DNA from: RGIG1995 sp045652425
GTDB taxonomy: Bacteria > Bacillota > Clostridia > Oscillospirales > CAG-272
NCBI GenBank assembly: GCA_045652425.1
Contig: JAZRUG010000011.1
Span: 62,001-126,000, forward strand
Reading direction: 5' to 3'
DNA length: 64,000 nucleotides
Under the pieces are notes generated by a model, which was not told the DNA's origin, ran no database searches, and saw nothing but the letters and a program-made list of their open reading frames with translations. Positions 8,698 through 16,179 of this stretch are shown piece after piece. Made by a program: the position numbers and the translations under genes. Positions within the stretch are counted from its first letter, which is position 1; each line of letters begins with the position of its first letter.

Positions 8698-9987
8698 TTA
8701 TTTGTTGACTGTAAAATTAACGGTGCAAACGTCAGCGCCTCCACGGGCGATACCTGCTCTGATGGTGAGGGTATAATCTCCATTTGGAAGATTGCTTGTT
8801 TTTAAGTATGCCTTTCTTAAATCAAACGTATAACTAGTTGTCATTCCGGCATTTATATCGCGAAGAGCAATATTTCCGGTCGAATCTTTTATTGTTAACA
8901 TAACATAGTTCAACGGGAAGTTAGATGAAATCGTACCGGGAAGCATTCCCTTAAGAACGTTATCTGCGGTGGGGGTTCCTGTGTATGCGATGTATGCATC
9001 TTTATAAGTCGGATTATCTTTGTGGAATATTTCGAGGGTAACAGGCATAAAGGAAGTATCAAAAAGATCGGCGAACGAATATTTTCTATCGATAAACCAA
9101 AGAGAAGTTTGAGTACTGTCTTCCCAAGCATTTGTTGATTCTACACAGTAAACAAAGCTTCTGGTCGGCATAATGGTACCTGCGGCTGATTTTGTAACTT
9201 CAACCTTTCTTACCATACGTGTATGACCTGTGCCTTGAATACTCTTATAGAGAATATCGCCGGAATCGAGTGTTGTGTATGCTTCATATACAGCATCTCT
9301 TCCGTTAGTTGAGAATACTTCGTTTGAATACCAGTTATCACCGAGACCTTCGGGAATTTTTAAATCTCCGGCAAGTTTCAAAAGACCGATTCTTGAAGAG
9401 ATTGGTTTTAAAACAGAGATAGGGAGGTCGATAATCTGCTGATATGCAAGAGTCATTGTGGTAGAACAGTTATTACCGACAATCTTTTCGTATGAATAGT
9501 TATCCATTTTCAAAATGTTGTTTTCGTCGAGAAAATGAGTGAATAACTCCAAGCTGCAATGCGTGTTACCGTAGGTGGTACCGCGATATGTCTTGTTGTC
9601 AAAGAACATAAGCGACATATTAGGGTCAAAAGATGCGGGCCCTTCCCAACCTATAGTAAAATCTTCAGCGGGCTTCCATTTGATTTCTGCCATTTTCATC
9701 ATATAATCCATAACGATTTCACGAGGGTTCCCCGTCGGAGCGTCAAACTTTTGGAAAAATGAAAACTTACTTGTATCTTCGGGCCAATTATTTTCTTCAT
9801 CTGGATTTGCAGTAGTTTCGGGTTCAGAAGAAGTGACCGGAGCTTCTGTTTTTATAGAACTTTGTTTATTAGTTTCGATAGGTTCTGTTTGTGTTGGATC
9901 TGTAATTTCAGGCGGTTTAGTATTACAAGAAGTAATGCAAATCAAAACCGCGAGTAATATTGTTGTAAGCAAAAGTAGTTTTTTCAT
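8698..9987 (-). CDS. Lipoprotein with NlpC/P60-CHAP-like domain (array member)
   Basis: 429 residues: lipobox ITSC (Cys21) and a long Pro/Thr/Glu-rich linker containing SIKTEAP, a string shared almost exactly with the 10163 and 11486 copies. Helix YMMKMAEIKW at 95-104; Cys174 is in GNNCSTT, where other copies have GNHCSSS; His255 (TGHTRM); Glu283 (VESTNAW). Ends with IRAGIARGG. It is the first gene after the hairpin at 10114-10147. I saw no convincing promoter in the 126 bases between hairpin and gene, so expression by readthrough is possible. GGAAAGGA ribosome binding site before the ATG. Confidence 0.92.
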   Translation of the reverse strand: MKKLLLLTTILLAVLICITSCNTKPPEITDPTQTEPIETNKQSSIKTEAPVTSSEPETTANPDEENNWPEDTSKFSFFQKFDAPTGNPREIVMDYMMKMAEIKWKPAEDFTIGWEGPASFDPNMSLMFFDNKTYRGTTYGNTHCSLELFTHFLDENNILKMDNYSYEKIVGNNCSTTMTLAYQQIIDLPISVLKPISSRIGLLKLAGDLKIPEGLGDNWYSNEVFSTNGRDAVYEAYTTLDSGDILYKSIQGTGHTRMVRKVEVTKSAAGTIMPTRSFVYCVESTNAWEDSTQTSLWFIDRKYSFADLFDTSFMPVTLEIFHKDNPTYKDAYIAYTGTPTADNVLKGMLPGTISSNFPLNYVMLTIKDSTGNIALRDINAGMTTSYTFDLRKAYLKTSNLPNGDYTLTIRAGIARGGADVCTVNFTVNK

Positions 9988-10113
9988 AGAAGTTTCCTTT
10001 CCTTAATAAGAAATAGGCAAGAAATGTTCGGGATAGAGTGAAAATAGATTTATTTTGCCTTTTATAAGCCTAAAAGATCAAATTTTTAGATTTATAGAAA
10101 ACAAAATATTCTT

Positions 10114-10147
10114 TATACACAACAGCCTTTTATGGCTGTTGTGTATA
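10114..10147 (-). terminator. 14-bp-stem hairpin between array genes; weak terminator or transcript-processing site
   Basis: TATACACAACAGCC and its exact complement enclose a 6-base loop. On the minus strand it is followed by an AAGAATATTTTG stretch, not a clean U-tract, so termination may be partial. It lies after the stop codon of the 10163-11443 gene. Confidence 0.6.
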
Positions 10148-10162
10148 AGAAAATATTAACTT

Positions 10163-11443
10163 TTAACCTACTGTGAAGGGAATAGTTTCGATATCCCAAG
10201 AGCCTCTTGCTATAGCGGCCTGAAGCTTAAAGGTATAAGAACCTGCGGGAAGCTTTTCTGCACCGAGTTGATATGTCATATCGCGGATGTTTATTTTATA
10301 TGTGTTGGAGAAGTTGTATTTCATAGCTTCACTTACAACATTTCCGTTTGCGTCGGTAATTGTTGCTCTTACAGCATTAAGCGGGAATGTAGACTCGATA
10401 GTACCGACAAGCATCTTTTTGATAGTGTTTTCTGTGTTTTTGCCGGTCATCATAATGTATGCATCGTAGATTTTGGGATTTTCTTCATGGAAAATGCAAA
10501 GTGTGTAGGGAGTAAAGTTTGTGCTGTTGAGCTCTTCAAAAGTGTATTTTCTGTCAATAAACCAGGTGGATTCTTTCTTGCTGTCAGCCCAAGCGTTTGT
10601 CTGTTCGAGACAGTAAATATAGCTTCTGGAAGGAAGTATTTTACCTGCAACAGATTTGTTTACTTCAACCTTACTAACCATACGGGTATGACCTGAACCG
10701 TCGATCATCTTGTAGAGAATATCACCCTTGTCAAGTGATGCATATGCTTGGTAAAGCTTTTCAGTACCGTTGTGTGCCGTAACGGTTGCGGATATAAAGT
10801 CCCAAGGATTATTCGGTGTTCTTCCGGGAGGTGTTTCAAGGGGGGCAGCCAGTTTGATAATTCCTTTACGTGAATCATTTTCTCTGAGTCCGCCGTAATA
10901 GGGGAAGTCAAGAATCTGCTGATATGCAAGACCCATAGAAGAGGAGCAGTGGTTACCTACAAGCTCTTCGTGAAATTCACTGTTTGGATAAAGCTTGCCG
11001 TCGATTACGTAGTTTTCAAAAACCGAAATACCGCACTTTGTATCGGTGTAGGGAACACCGTAATATGTTTTACCTTCTATATAAGAAAGGTCTACTTTAT
11101 AGTCTCCGGGGTTTTTCCAGTGGGAGTTCCAGCTTTTTGAAGCCACCCATTTTACTTGAGACATAGCGTACATATAGTCGTAAACTATATCACGAGGGTT
11201 ACCCTTGGGCGCTTCGAATTTTTTATATGAATCATACTTGGAAAGGTCGGGTTCATACTTTGCCGGGTCAACCAAAGTTTCGGTGGGGGAAGCTTGAGTT
11301 TCGGATTTTGGCGCTTCTGTTTTTACTGAGTTACCTAAAGGGTTAATGGTTGTTTCTGGAGAATCACCATTGTTCTTTTTTCCGCAAGATGTTATTGTTA
11401 CAACAAGAACCAATGCGAAAAGTAATAAAAATAATCTTTTCAT
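10163..11443 (-). CDS. Lipoprotein with NlpC/P60-CHAP-like domain (array member)
   Basis: 426 residues, lipobox ITSC (Cys20), linker with SVKTEAP around 39-45. Helix DYMYAMSQVKWVA at 89-101; Cys166 (GNHCSSS), His252 (SGHTRM), Glu280 (CLEQTNAW). DKGDILYK precedes the His. C-terminal domain begins near GTIESTFPL and ends in AAIARGS. Closest sibling is the 11486 copy (SQ-x-KWVA, CLEQTNAWAD, NP-x-x-x-DAY). It ends the first group of four array genes before the hairpin. GAAAGGA ribosome binding site. Confidence 0.92.
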   Translation of the reverse strand: MKRLFLLLFALVLVVTITSCGKKNNGDSPETTINPLGNSVKTEAPKSETQASPTETLVDPAKYEPDLSKYDSYKKFEAPKGNPRDIVYDYMYAMSQVKWVASKSWNSHWKNPGDYKVDLSYIEGKTYYGVPYTDTKCGISVFENYVIDGKLYPNSEFHEELVGNHCSSSMGLAYQQILDFPYYGGLRENDSRKGIIKLAAPLETPPGRTPNNPWDFISATVTAHNGTEKLYQAYASLDKGDILYKMIDGSGHTRMVSKVEVNKSVAGKILPSRSYIYCLEQTNAWADSKKESTWFIDRKYTFEELNSTNFTPYTLCIFHEENPKIYDAYIMMTGKNTENTIKKMLVGTIESTFPLNAVRATITDANGNVVSEAMKYNFSNTYKINIRDMTYQLGAEKLPAGSYTFKLQAAIARGSWDIETIPFTVG

Positions 11444-11485
11444 TAAATAAGTATCCTTTCGGTTATAATATTTGGAACTAGTAAA

Positions 11486-12754
11486 TTAGTCTATTGTAAA
11501 TTTAACGGTTTCAAGATCAACACCGCCACGAGCGATACCTGCACGAATTTTAAATGTATAATCACCTGCGGGGAGTTTTTCGATTCCTAATTTATAGGAG
11601 AAGTTTCTGAGGTTGAGTTTGAATGAGTTTGTTAAATAATACTCAAGATGTTCGGCTACGATTTTTCCGTTTGTATCCGTAACTGTAAGACGTGCGTAAG
11701 CGAGGGGGAAGTTGGATTCGATTGTACCGTTAAGCATTTTTTTAAGTGATTCAGGAGTATTTTTGCCCTTCATCATAAGATATGCATCTTCAACAACGGG
11801 GTTTTCTTCATGATAAATATTAAGGGTTACAGGCATAAACAGAGTATCATAAAGCTGGGAGAATGAGTACTTTCTGTCGATAAACCAAGTGGAATCTTTT
11901 TTGTTATCAGCCCAAGCATTTGTTTGTTCAAGACAGTAAACGAAGCTTCTTGCGGGAAGAATCTTTCCTGCTACCGATTTGCTTACTTCAACCTTGCTTA
12001 CCATACGGGTGTGACCTGAACCGTCGATGCTCTTATAAAGAATATCGCCTTTGTCAAGTTGGGTGTAACCGTTGAAAATTGCATCCTGTCCGTTGTGAGC
12101 AAAAACAGTAGCAGAAATCCAGTCATCAGGATTAGTGCCTCTTGAGGGGGGGATTTCAATGCCGTCAGGGAACTTAAGGAATTGGAGACGTGATACGAGG
12201 GGTTTGAGAGCTCCCGCGTAAGGCATAGGAATTACTTGCTGATACGCCATTACCATTGAAGAAGAGCAGTGGTTTCCGACTATTTCTTCATAGTAGGGGC
12301 TGTTGGGGGTAAATGTACCTTTGTTTGTAAGGAACTGTTCAAATTCGTCAAGAGTTGCGTTTGTTCTTGCATAGGGAACACCATAGTAGGTCTTACCTTT
12401 TTCGTAGGGAAGGTTAACACCAAAGTCGCCCTCCTCCTTCCATGTAGTAACCCAGCTTTCTGTTGCTACCCATTTAATTTGGGACATAGCGTACATATAG
12501 TTGTAAACTATTTCACGCGGTGTACCTTCGGCAGCTTTGAAAACATGGAAGTAATCATAGTCTTCTGCTTTTGGGGGATCTTTTTTGGGAGCGGCAGTAG
12601 CTGCCGGTTCTTTGGTTTCCGTTTTTGGAGCTTCGGTTTTGATGCTTCCGCTTAAAGGATCGATGGTTTCATCAGGTTTTTTGTTCGAGGATCCGCACGC
12701 GAAAAGCGAACAAGTGAGTAACGATGCCATTAGAATAAGTAAAAATTTTTTCAT
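11486..12754 (-). CDS. Lipoprotein with NlpC/P60-CHAP-like domain (array member)
   Basis: 422 residues: lipobox LFAC (Cys20), then a Lys/Pro/Ala-rich linker with SIKTEAPKTETK. Helix YMYAMSQIKWVA at 86-97; Cys163 (GNHCSSS), His248 (SGHTRM), Glu276 (CLEQTNAW). The domain continues with STWFIDRKYSF, a segment seen in most copies, and a C-terminal beta domain ending IRAGIARGG. The near-identity of its linker with that of the 10163 and 8698 copies suggests recent duplication or gene conversion, since such linkers normally drift quickly. GAAAGGA ribosome binding site; 42-bp gap to the next gene. Confidence 0.92.
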   Translation of the reverse strand: MKKFLLILMASLLTCSLFACGSSNKKPDETIDPLSGSIKTEAPKTETKEPAATAAPKKDPPKAEDYDYFHVFKAAEGTPREIVYNYMYAMSQIKWVATESWVTTWKEEGDFGVNLPYEKGKTYYGVPYARTNATLDEFEQFLTNKGTFTPNSPYYEEIVGNHCSSSMVMAYQQVIPMPYAGALKPLVSRLQFLKFPDGIEIPPSRGTNPDDWISATVFAHNGQDAIFNGYTQLDKGDILYKSIDGSGHTRMVSKVEVSKSVAGKILPARSFVYCLEQTNAWADNKKDSTWFIDRKYSFSQLYDTLFMPVTLNIYHEENPVVEDAYLMMKGKNTPESLKKMLNGTIESNFPLAYARLTVTDTNGKIVAEHLEYYLTNSFKLNLRNFSYKLGIEKLPAGDYTFKIRAGIARGGVDLETVKFTID

Positions 12755-12806
12755 TGTTTTTCCTTTCTTTAGATGAATATATTAATATTTTTTTTACAGT
12801 AGGTAA

Positions 12807-13880
12807 TCAGGTGATGGTAAAATCAAATTTTTCTATTTCACAACCGCCTCTGCCGATTCCGGCTCTTAATGTGTAGGTATATTTTCCGGTGAGAAGATTT
12901 TGAATATTTAACTCGGAGTAGTAGTCAGATAGGTGTATTGCGTATTGCTTCGCGAATTTATACTTATATATCTCGCTGACAGTGTTACCGTGAGAGTCCG
13001 TTATTTGTGCTCTTACGTAGGCAAGGGGAAAATTCGAAGAAACAGTACCGGATACGGTATGTCTTATGGTTTCGGCATTGTTGGAGCCGTCAAAAGCGAT
13101 ATAAGCATCTTTTAATGGTGTATTTGTGTGGAGTATATCGAGTGTTACAGGCATAAATTTTGTATTCCAAAGTTTTTGGAATGTATAAGCCCTATCTATC
13201 CACCAGGTTGTTATTCTGTCTGTTCTCGTTTTGTCAAATTCATTTGTTTGCTCTATGCAGTATACAATACTTTCTTCCGGATTTATTTTGCCGTCAGAAC
13301 CTCTTACAACTTTAACGCTGCGAGCCATACGAGCGTGTCCCGTACCTGGTTTGATTTTGTTAATTATATCTCCCGATTGTACAGATGCGTATGCTTCAAA
13401 AACTTTTTCCTGTCCGTTGAGGTCAAAAATATCTTGTGTGAAATAAGCGTCTGTTTCGGGCTTTTTTAGATTATTTACAAATGAAAGTATACCTGCTCTT
13501 GCAGTTCCGGGCATTAATCTGCCTTCAAATGGAAAATCAATAAGCTGCTGATAAGCGAGTCCGATAGAAGAAGAACAGTGGTTTCCGACCATTTCTTCGT
13601 AATAGTAATTAGGAGAAGTAAATTCTTCGCCTTCTTTTGCGAACATATAAAACTGTTCAAGAGAAGCTCTTGCTTGTGAATAGGGGATACCATAATAGGT
13701 TTCGCCTTTTTTAAAATTTAGGTTAACTTTAAAGTCCCCTTGTTTTTTCCAAGTGATTGAAAAATCTTCTCCTGCAACCCACGAGGTGTTTGCCATTTTT
13801 AACATATAGTCTGTTACAATTTGACGATAATCTCCTTCGGGCGCTTTGAAAGTGTGGTAAAAAGTAAACGAATTGTCCAT
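12807..13880 (-). CDS. Leaderless NlpC/P60-CHAP-like protein (array member)
   Basis: 357 residues from the chosen start MDNSFTFYHTF. A longer frame from 13901 would overlap the upstream gene, and the AAAGGTGGAAGG ribosome binding site lies just before the 13880 ATG. No signal peptide. Helix DYMLKMANTSWVA at 24-36; Cys102 (GNHCSSS), His182 (TGHARM), Glu210 (CIEQTN). It shares WVAGEDFSITWK, RASL-x-QF and YYYEE with the adjacent lipoprotein at 13894, so the two are recent duplicates of which only one is exported. The C-terminal motif reads GIGRGG. Only 13 bp separate it from the upstream gene, leaving no room for a lost leader. Confidence 0.88.
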   Translation of the reverse strand: MDNSFTFYHTFKAPEGDYRQIVTDYMLKMANTSWVAGEDFSITWKKQGDFKVNLNFKKGETYYGIPYSQARASLEQFYMFAKEGEEFTSPNYYYEEMVGNHCSSSIGLAYQQLIDFPFEGRLMPGTARAGILSFVNNLKKPETDAYFTQDIFDLNGQEKVFEAYASVQSGDIINKIKPGTGHARMARSVKVVRGSDGKINPEESIVYCIEQTNEFDKTRTDRITTWWIDRAYTFQKLWNTKFMPVTLDILHTNTPLKDAYIAFDGSNNAETIRHTVSGTVSSNFPLAYVRAQITDSHGNTVSEIYKYKFAKQYAIHLSDYYSELNIQNLLTGKYTYTLRAGIGRGGCEIEKFDFTIT

Positions 13881-13893
13881 AAACCTTCCACCT

Positions 13894-15141
13894 TTAATCA
13901 ATTGTAAAGTTGAAATTTGCTATTTCAAATCCGCCGCGAGCAATACCTGCTTTAAGGGAGAATTTATAGGTCCCTGATTCGAGATTTTTTATGTTAAGAA
14001 GCGCAAAGTGCTGTCTTAAGTTTACTTTATAAGTTCCGTCAAATTTGCGGCGGTAAATTTCGCCGACGACTTTACCTTCGGAATCGGTAACTGTTGCTCT
14101 TACGTAGGAGAGGGGGAAGTTTGAAGAAACCGTACCGTTAATAGATTTTAAAATGCTTTCAGGGGTAATCTCTGTGTCAAATGCTATATAAGCATCTTCC
14201 AACTCGTTGCCGTTGTGGAATATTTCAAGAGTTAAAGGAATGAACTGTGTGTCAAGCAACTCTTGGAAGGTATAAGAGTGGTCAACCCACCAAGTTGTAT
14301 TTTTATTTTTGTTGATTTTATCAAAGGCGTTAGTTTGTTCGATAGTGTAAACGAGCGAACGAGAGGGGAGGATTTTTCCCGAAGCACTCTTTTGTACCTC
14401 AACTTTGCTTACCATACGTGAGTGGCCTGAAGTTTTGATAAACTTACCAAGAATATCGCCTCTGCCCATATTGGCGTAAGCTTCAAAAATCTTCTCTTTT
14501 CCGTTGAGGGTTATAACGTCTTCGGAGTACCAGCTTTTGGTTGTATCTCCTTCAGGCTGTTTTAAACCGTCGATAAGTTTAATGACACCTCTTCTTGTTC
14601 CTACAGGTTTAAGACTGCCTGCATACGGAAAATCTATAAGCTGCTGATATGCAAGTCCCATAGATGAAGAGCAATGATTTCCGATAAGTTCTTCGTAATA
14701 GTATGTGGGGGAAGTAAATGTTCCGCCCTTTTCAACGAAGTTAGCGAATTGGTCAAGACTTGCGCGTTGTTCGGAATAGGGAAGCCCGTAATATGTTTTT
14801 CCTTTTTTGAAATCCAAATTAACTTTGAAGTCGCCTTCGTTTTTCCAAGTGATAGAGAAGTCTTCGCCGGCAACCCAAGTATAGTTAGCCATTTCGAGCA
14901 TATAGTTGTAAGCGATTTCGCGGTAATCACCTTCGGGGGCATCAAAAGATTTGAAATATTTGTAATTGTCGGCTATGTTTAAAATTGAATCTTTAAGTTC
15001 GTCTTGTGTTTCTGAAATTTCTGTTTCTTGTATATTTTCGTTTTTGGCGTCAGAATTCTTTGAATCTGTAGTATTGTTGCAAGAAATGAGCGATAAAACA
15101 AGCAAAGCAATAAGTAATAAGAGTAAAACCGTTTTTTTCAT
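13894..15141 (-). CDS. Lipoprotein with NlpC/P60-CHAP-like domain, first gene of the array
   Basis: 415 residues from the ATG at 15141, chosen because a GGAG ribosome binding site sits 8 bases upstream and MKKTVLLLLL starts a lipoprotein signal; an in-frame start at 15216 would add 25 residues before that signal. Lipobox LISC (Cys21), Asn/Glu-rich linker to about 58. Helix-W motif near 79-90; Cys157 (GNHCSSS), His240 (SGHSRM), Glu268 (TIEQTNAF). C-terminal beta domain ends KAGIARGG. First gene of the minus-strand array, preceded by a probable promoter at 15188-15216. Confidence 0.9.
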   Translation of the reverse strand: MKKTVLLLLLIALLVLSLISCNNTTDSKNSDAKNENIQETEISETQDELKDSILNIADNYKYFKSFDAPEGDYREIAYNYMLEMANYTWVAGEDFSITWKNEGDFKVNLDFKKGKTYYGLPYSEQRASLDQFANFVEKGGTFTSPTYYYEELIGNHCSSSMGLAYQQLIDFPYAGSLKPVGTRRGVIKLIDGLKQPEGDTTKSWYSEDVITLNGKEKIFEAYANMGRGDILGKFIKTSGHSRMVSKVEVQKSASGKILPSRSLVYTIEQTNAFDKINKNKNTTWWVDHSYTFQELLDTQFIPLTLEIFHNGNELEDAYIAFDTEITPESILKSINGTVSSNFPLSYVRATVTDSEGKVVGEIYRRKFDGTYKVNLRQHFALLNIKNLESGTYKFSLKAGIARGGFEIANFNFTID

Positions 15142-15187
15142 ATGTATTCTCCAGAATATATTACTTTTTATACAAATATACATAATA

Positions 15188-15216
15188 AATGTACCATATT
15201 TTTCAGAACATTTCAA
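15188..15216 (-). promoter_or_regulatory. Probable SigA-type promoter at the head of the array
   Basis: Minus strand: TTGAAA, 17-bp spacer, TACATT, with an extended -10 TGG. The same layout as the promoter at 1413-1441 but a weaker -10. It lies 46 bp before the first array gene. Confidence 0.55.
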
Positions 15217-15287
15217 CTATTTATGTCAAAAAATATTAATTTAAAATAATATATATAATAATTTAATAATTCTTTAAAAAATTAACC

Positions 15288-15297
15288 GAAGCGCTTC
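15288..15297. promoter_or_regulatory. GAAGCGCTTC palindrome, possible LacI/CcpA-type operator
   Basis: A perfect 10-bp palindrome with a central CG, the general form of LacI-family operators. It lies between the divergent array and uridine phosphorylase promoters, about 70 bp from each. Regulatory role is inference. Confidence 0.3.
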
Positions 15298-15366
15298 TGA
15301 ATATATCTTGCTGGGTTATCTGTATACGGTAAAATTTTTTAGAGAGGTTAATTATTGATTGCCCCC

Positions 15367-15394
15367 TTTACAATTTTAGGAAACGGAGTATAAT
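15367..15394 (+). promoter_or_regulatory. Promoter for the uridine phosphorylase / PAP2 genes
   Basis: TTTACA, 16-bp spacer, TATAAT on the plus strand, 33 bp before the TTG start codon. Confidence 0.65.
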
Positions 15395-15427
15395 TATTAT
15401 AAGTTGATTTGTCGAGGAGGTAGTGTT

Positions 15428-16177
15428 TTGGCAAAGCAATATCATATAGCCTGCAAAGAAGGCGATGTTGGAAGTATATGCATCCTTCCCGGAGATCCCG
15501 GCAGATGCGAAAAAATTGCAAAGTTTTTTGACAATCCGGTAAAGGTTGCCCAAAACAGAGAATACGTTACTTATACGGGCGAATTGTGCGGAAAGAAAGT
15601 TTCCGTAACTTCAACCGGAATTGGCGGTCCCTCTGCGGCGATTGCTATGGAAGAATTAACGAAAATAGGTGTTGATACTTTTATCCGAGTGGGCACTTGC
15701 GGCGGAATAAATCTAAAGGTAAAATCCGGCGATATAGTAATTGCGACAGGGGCGGTCAGAAACGAAGGCACAAGCCGAGAGTATGCGCCGATTGAATATC
15801 CGGCCACGTCCGATTTTGATATAACGACCGCTTTGGTAAAAGGCGCAAAGAATCTTGGTTTGAAGTATCATACGGGGGTAGTGCAGTGCAAGGATTCTTT
15901 TTACGGACAGCATTCTCCCGAAAAAAGTCCGGTATCGTACGAGTTATTGAATAAGTGGGAAGCGTGGAAGAAATTGGGCGTTCTTGCGAGTGAAATGGAG
16001 TCGGCGGCGTTGTTTGTAACGGCAGCTTCTTTAGGTGTAAAATGCGGCTCTGTTTTTAGTGTGGTTTGGAATCAGGAAAGAAAAGCGGAAGGCTTTTTTG
16101 AGGAAGATTGCCACGATACAGAAAATGCAATAAAGACGTCTGTTGAAGCCATAAAGTTGATTATTAAAGGAGAATAA
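15428..16177 (+). CDS. udp: Uridine phosphorylase
   Basis: Reversible phosphorolysis of uridine to uracil and ribose 1-phosphate in nucleoside salvage. 249 residues, the normal length. Family features: LPGDPGR near the N terminus (phosphate site), GTCGGI, KDSFYGQ and the SEMESAALF ribose/base segment. The Udp-like KDSFY context favours uridine over purine phosphorylase. I place the start at a TTG 7 bases after an AGGAGG ribosome binding site, giving MAKQYHIAC; an upstream TTG at 15404 lies before that site and is unlikely. Followed two bases later by the PAP2 gene, so probably a two-gene operon. Confidence 0.9.
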   Translation: MAKQYHIACKEGDVGSICILPGDPGRCEKIAKFFDNPVKVAQNREYVTYTGELCGKKVSVTSTGIGGPSAAIAMEELTKIGVDTFIRVGTCGGINLKVKSGDIVIATGAVRNEGTSREYAPIEYPATSDFDITTALVKGAKNLGLKYHTGVVQCKDSFYGQHSPEKSPVSYELLNKWEAWKKLGVLASEMESAALFVTAASLGVKCGSVFSVVWNQERKAEGFFEEDCHDTENAIKTSVEAIKLIIKGE

Positions 16178-16179
16178 AA

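Noticed and set aside
13881..13901. Upstream ATG extending the 12807 gene to 13901
   Set aside because: It would overlap the previous gene by 8 bp and place the AAAGGTGGAAGG ribosome binding site inside the coding region.
1..15141. Array read as a polymorphic-toxin or CRISPR-like cassette system
   Set aside because: Repeated units are whole genes with the same domains, not repeat-spacer units, and there are no toxin-type variable C termini with immunity genes.
15142..15216. 25-residue N-terminal extension of the first array gene
   Set aside because: It would bury a classical lipoprotein signal and its GGAG ribosome binding site, and it would overlap the promoter.
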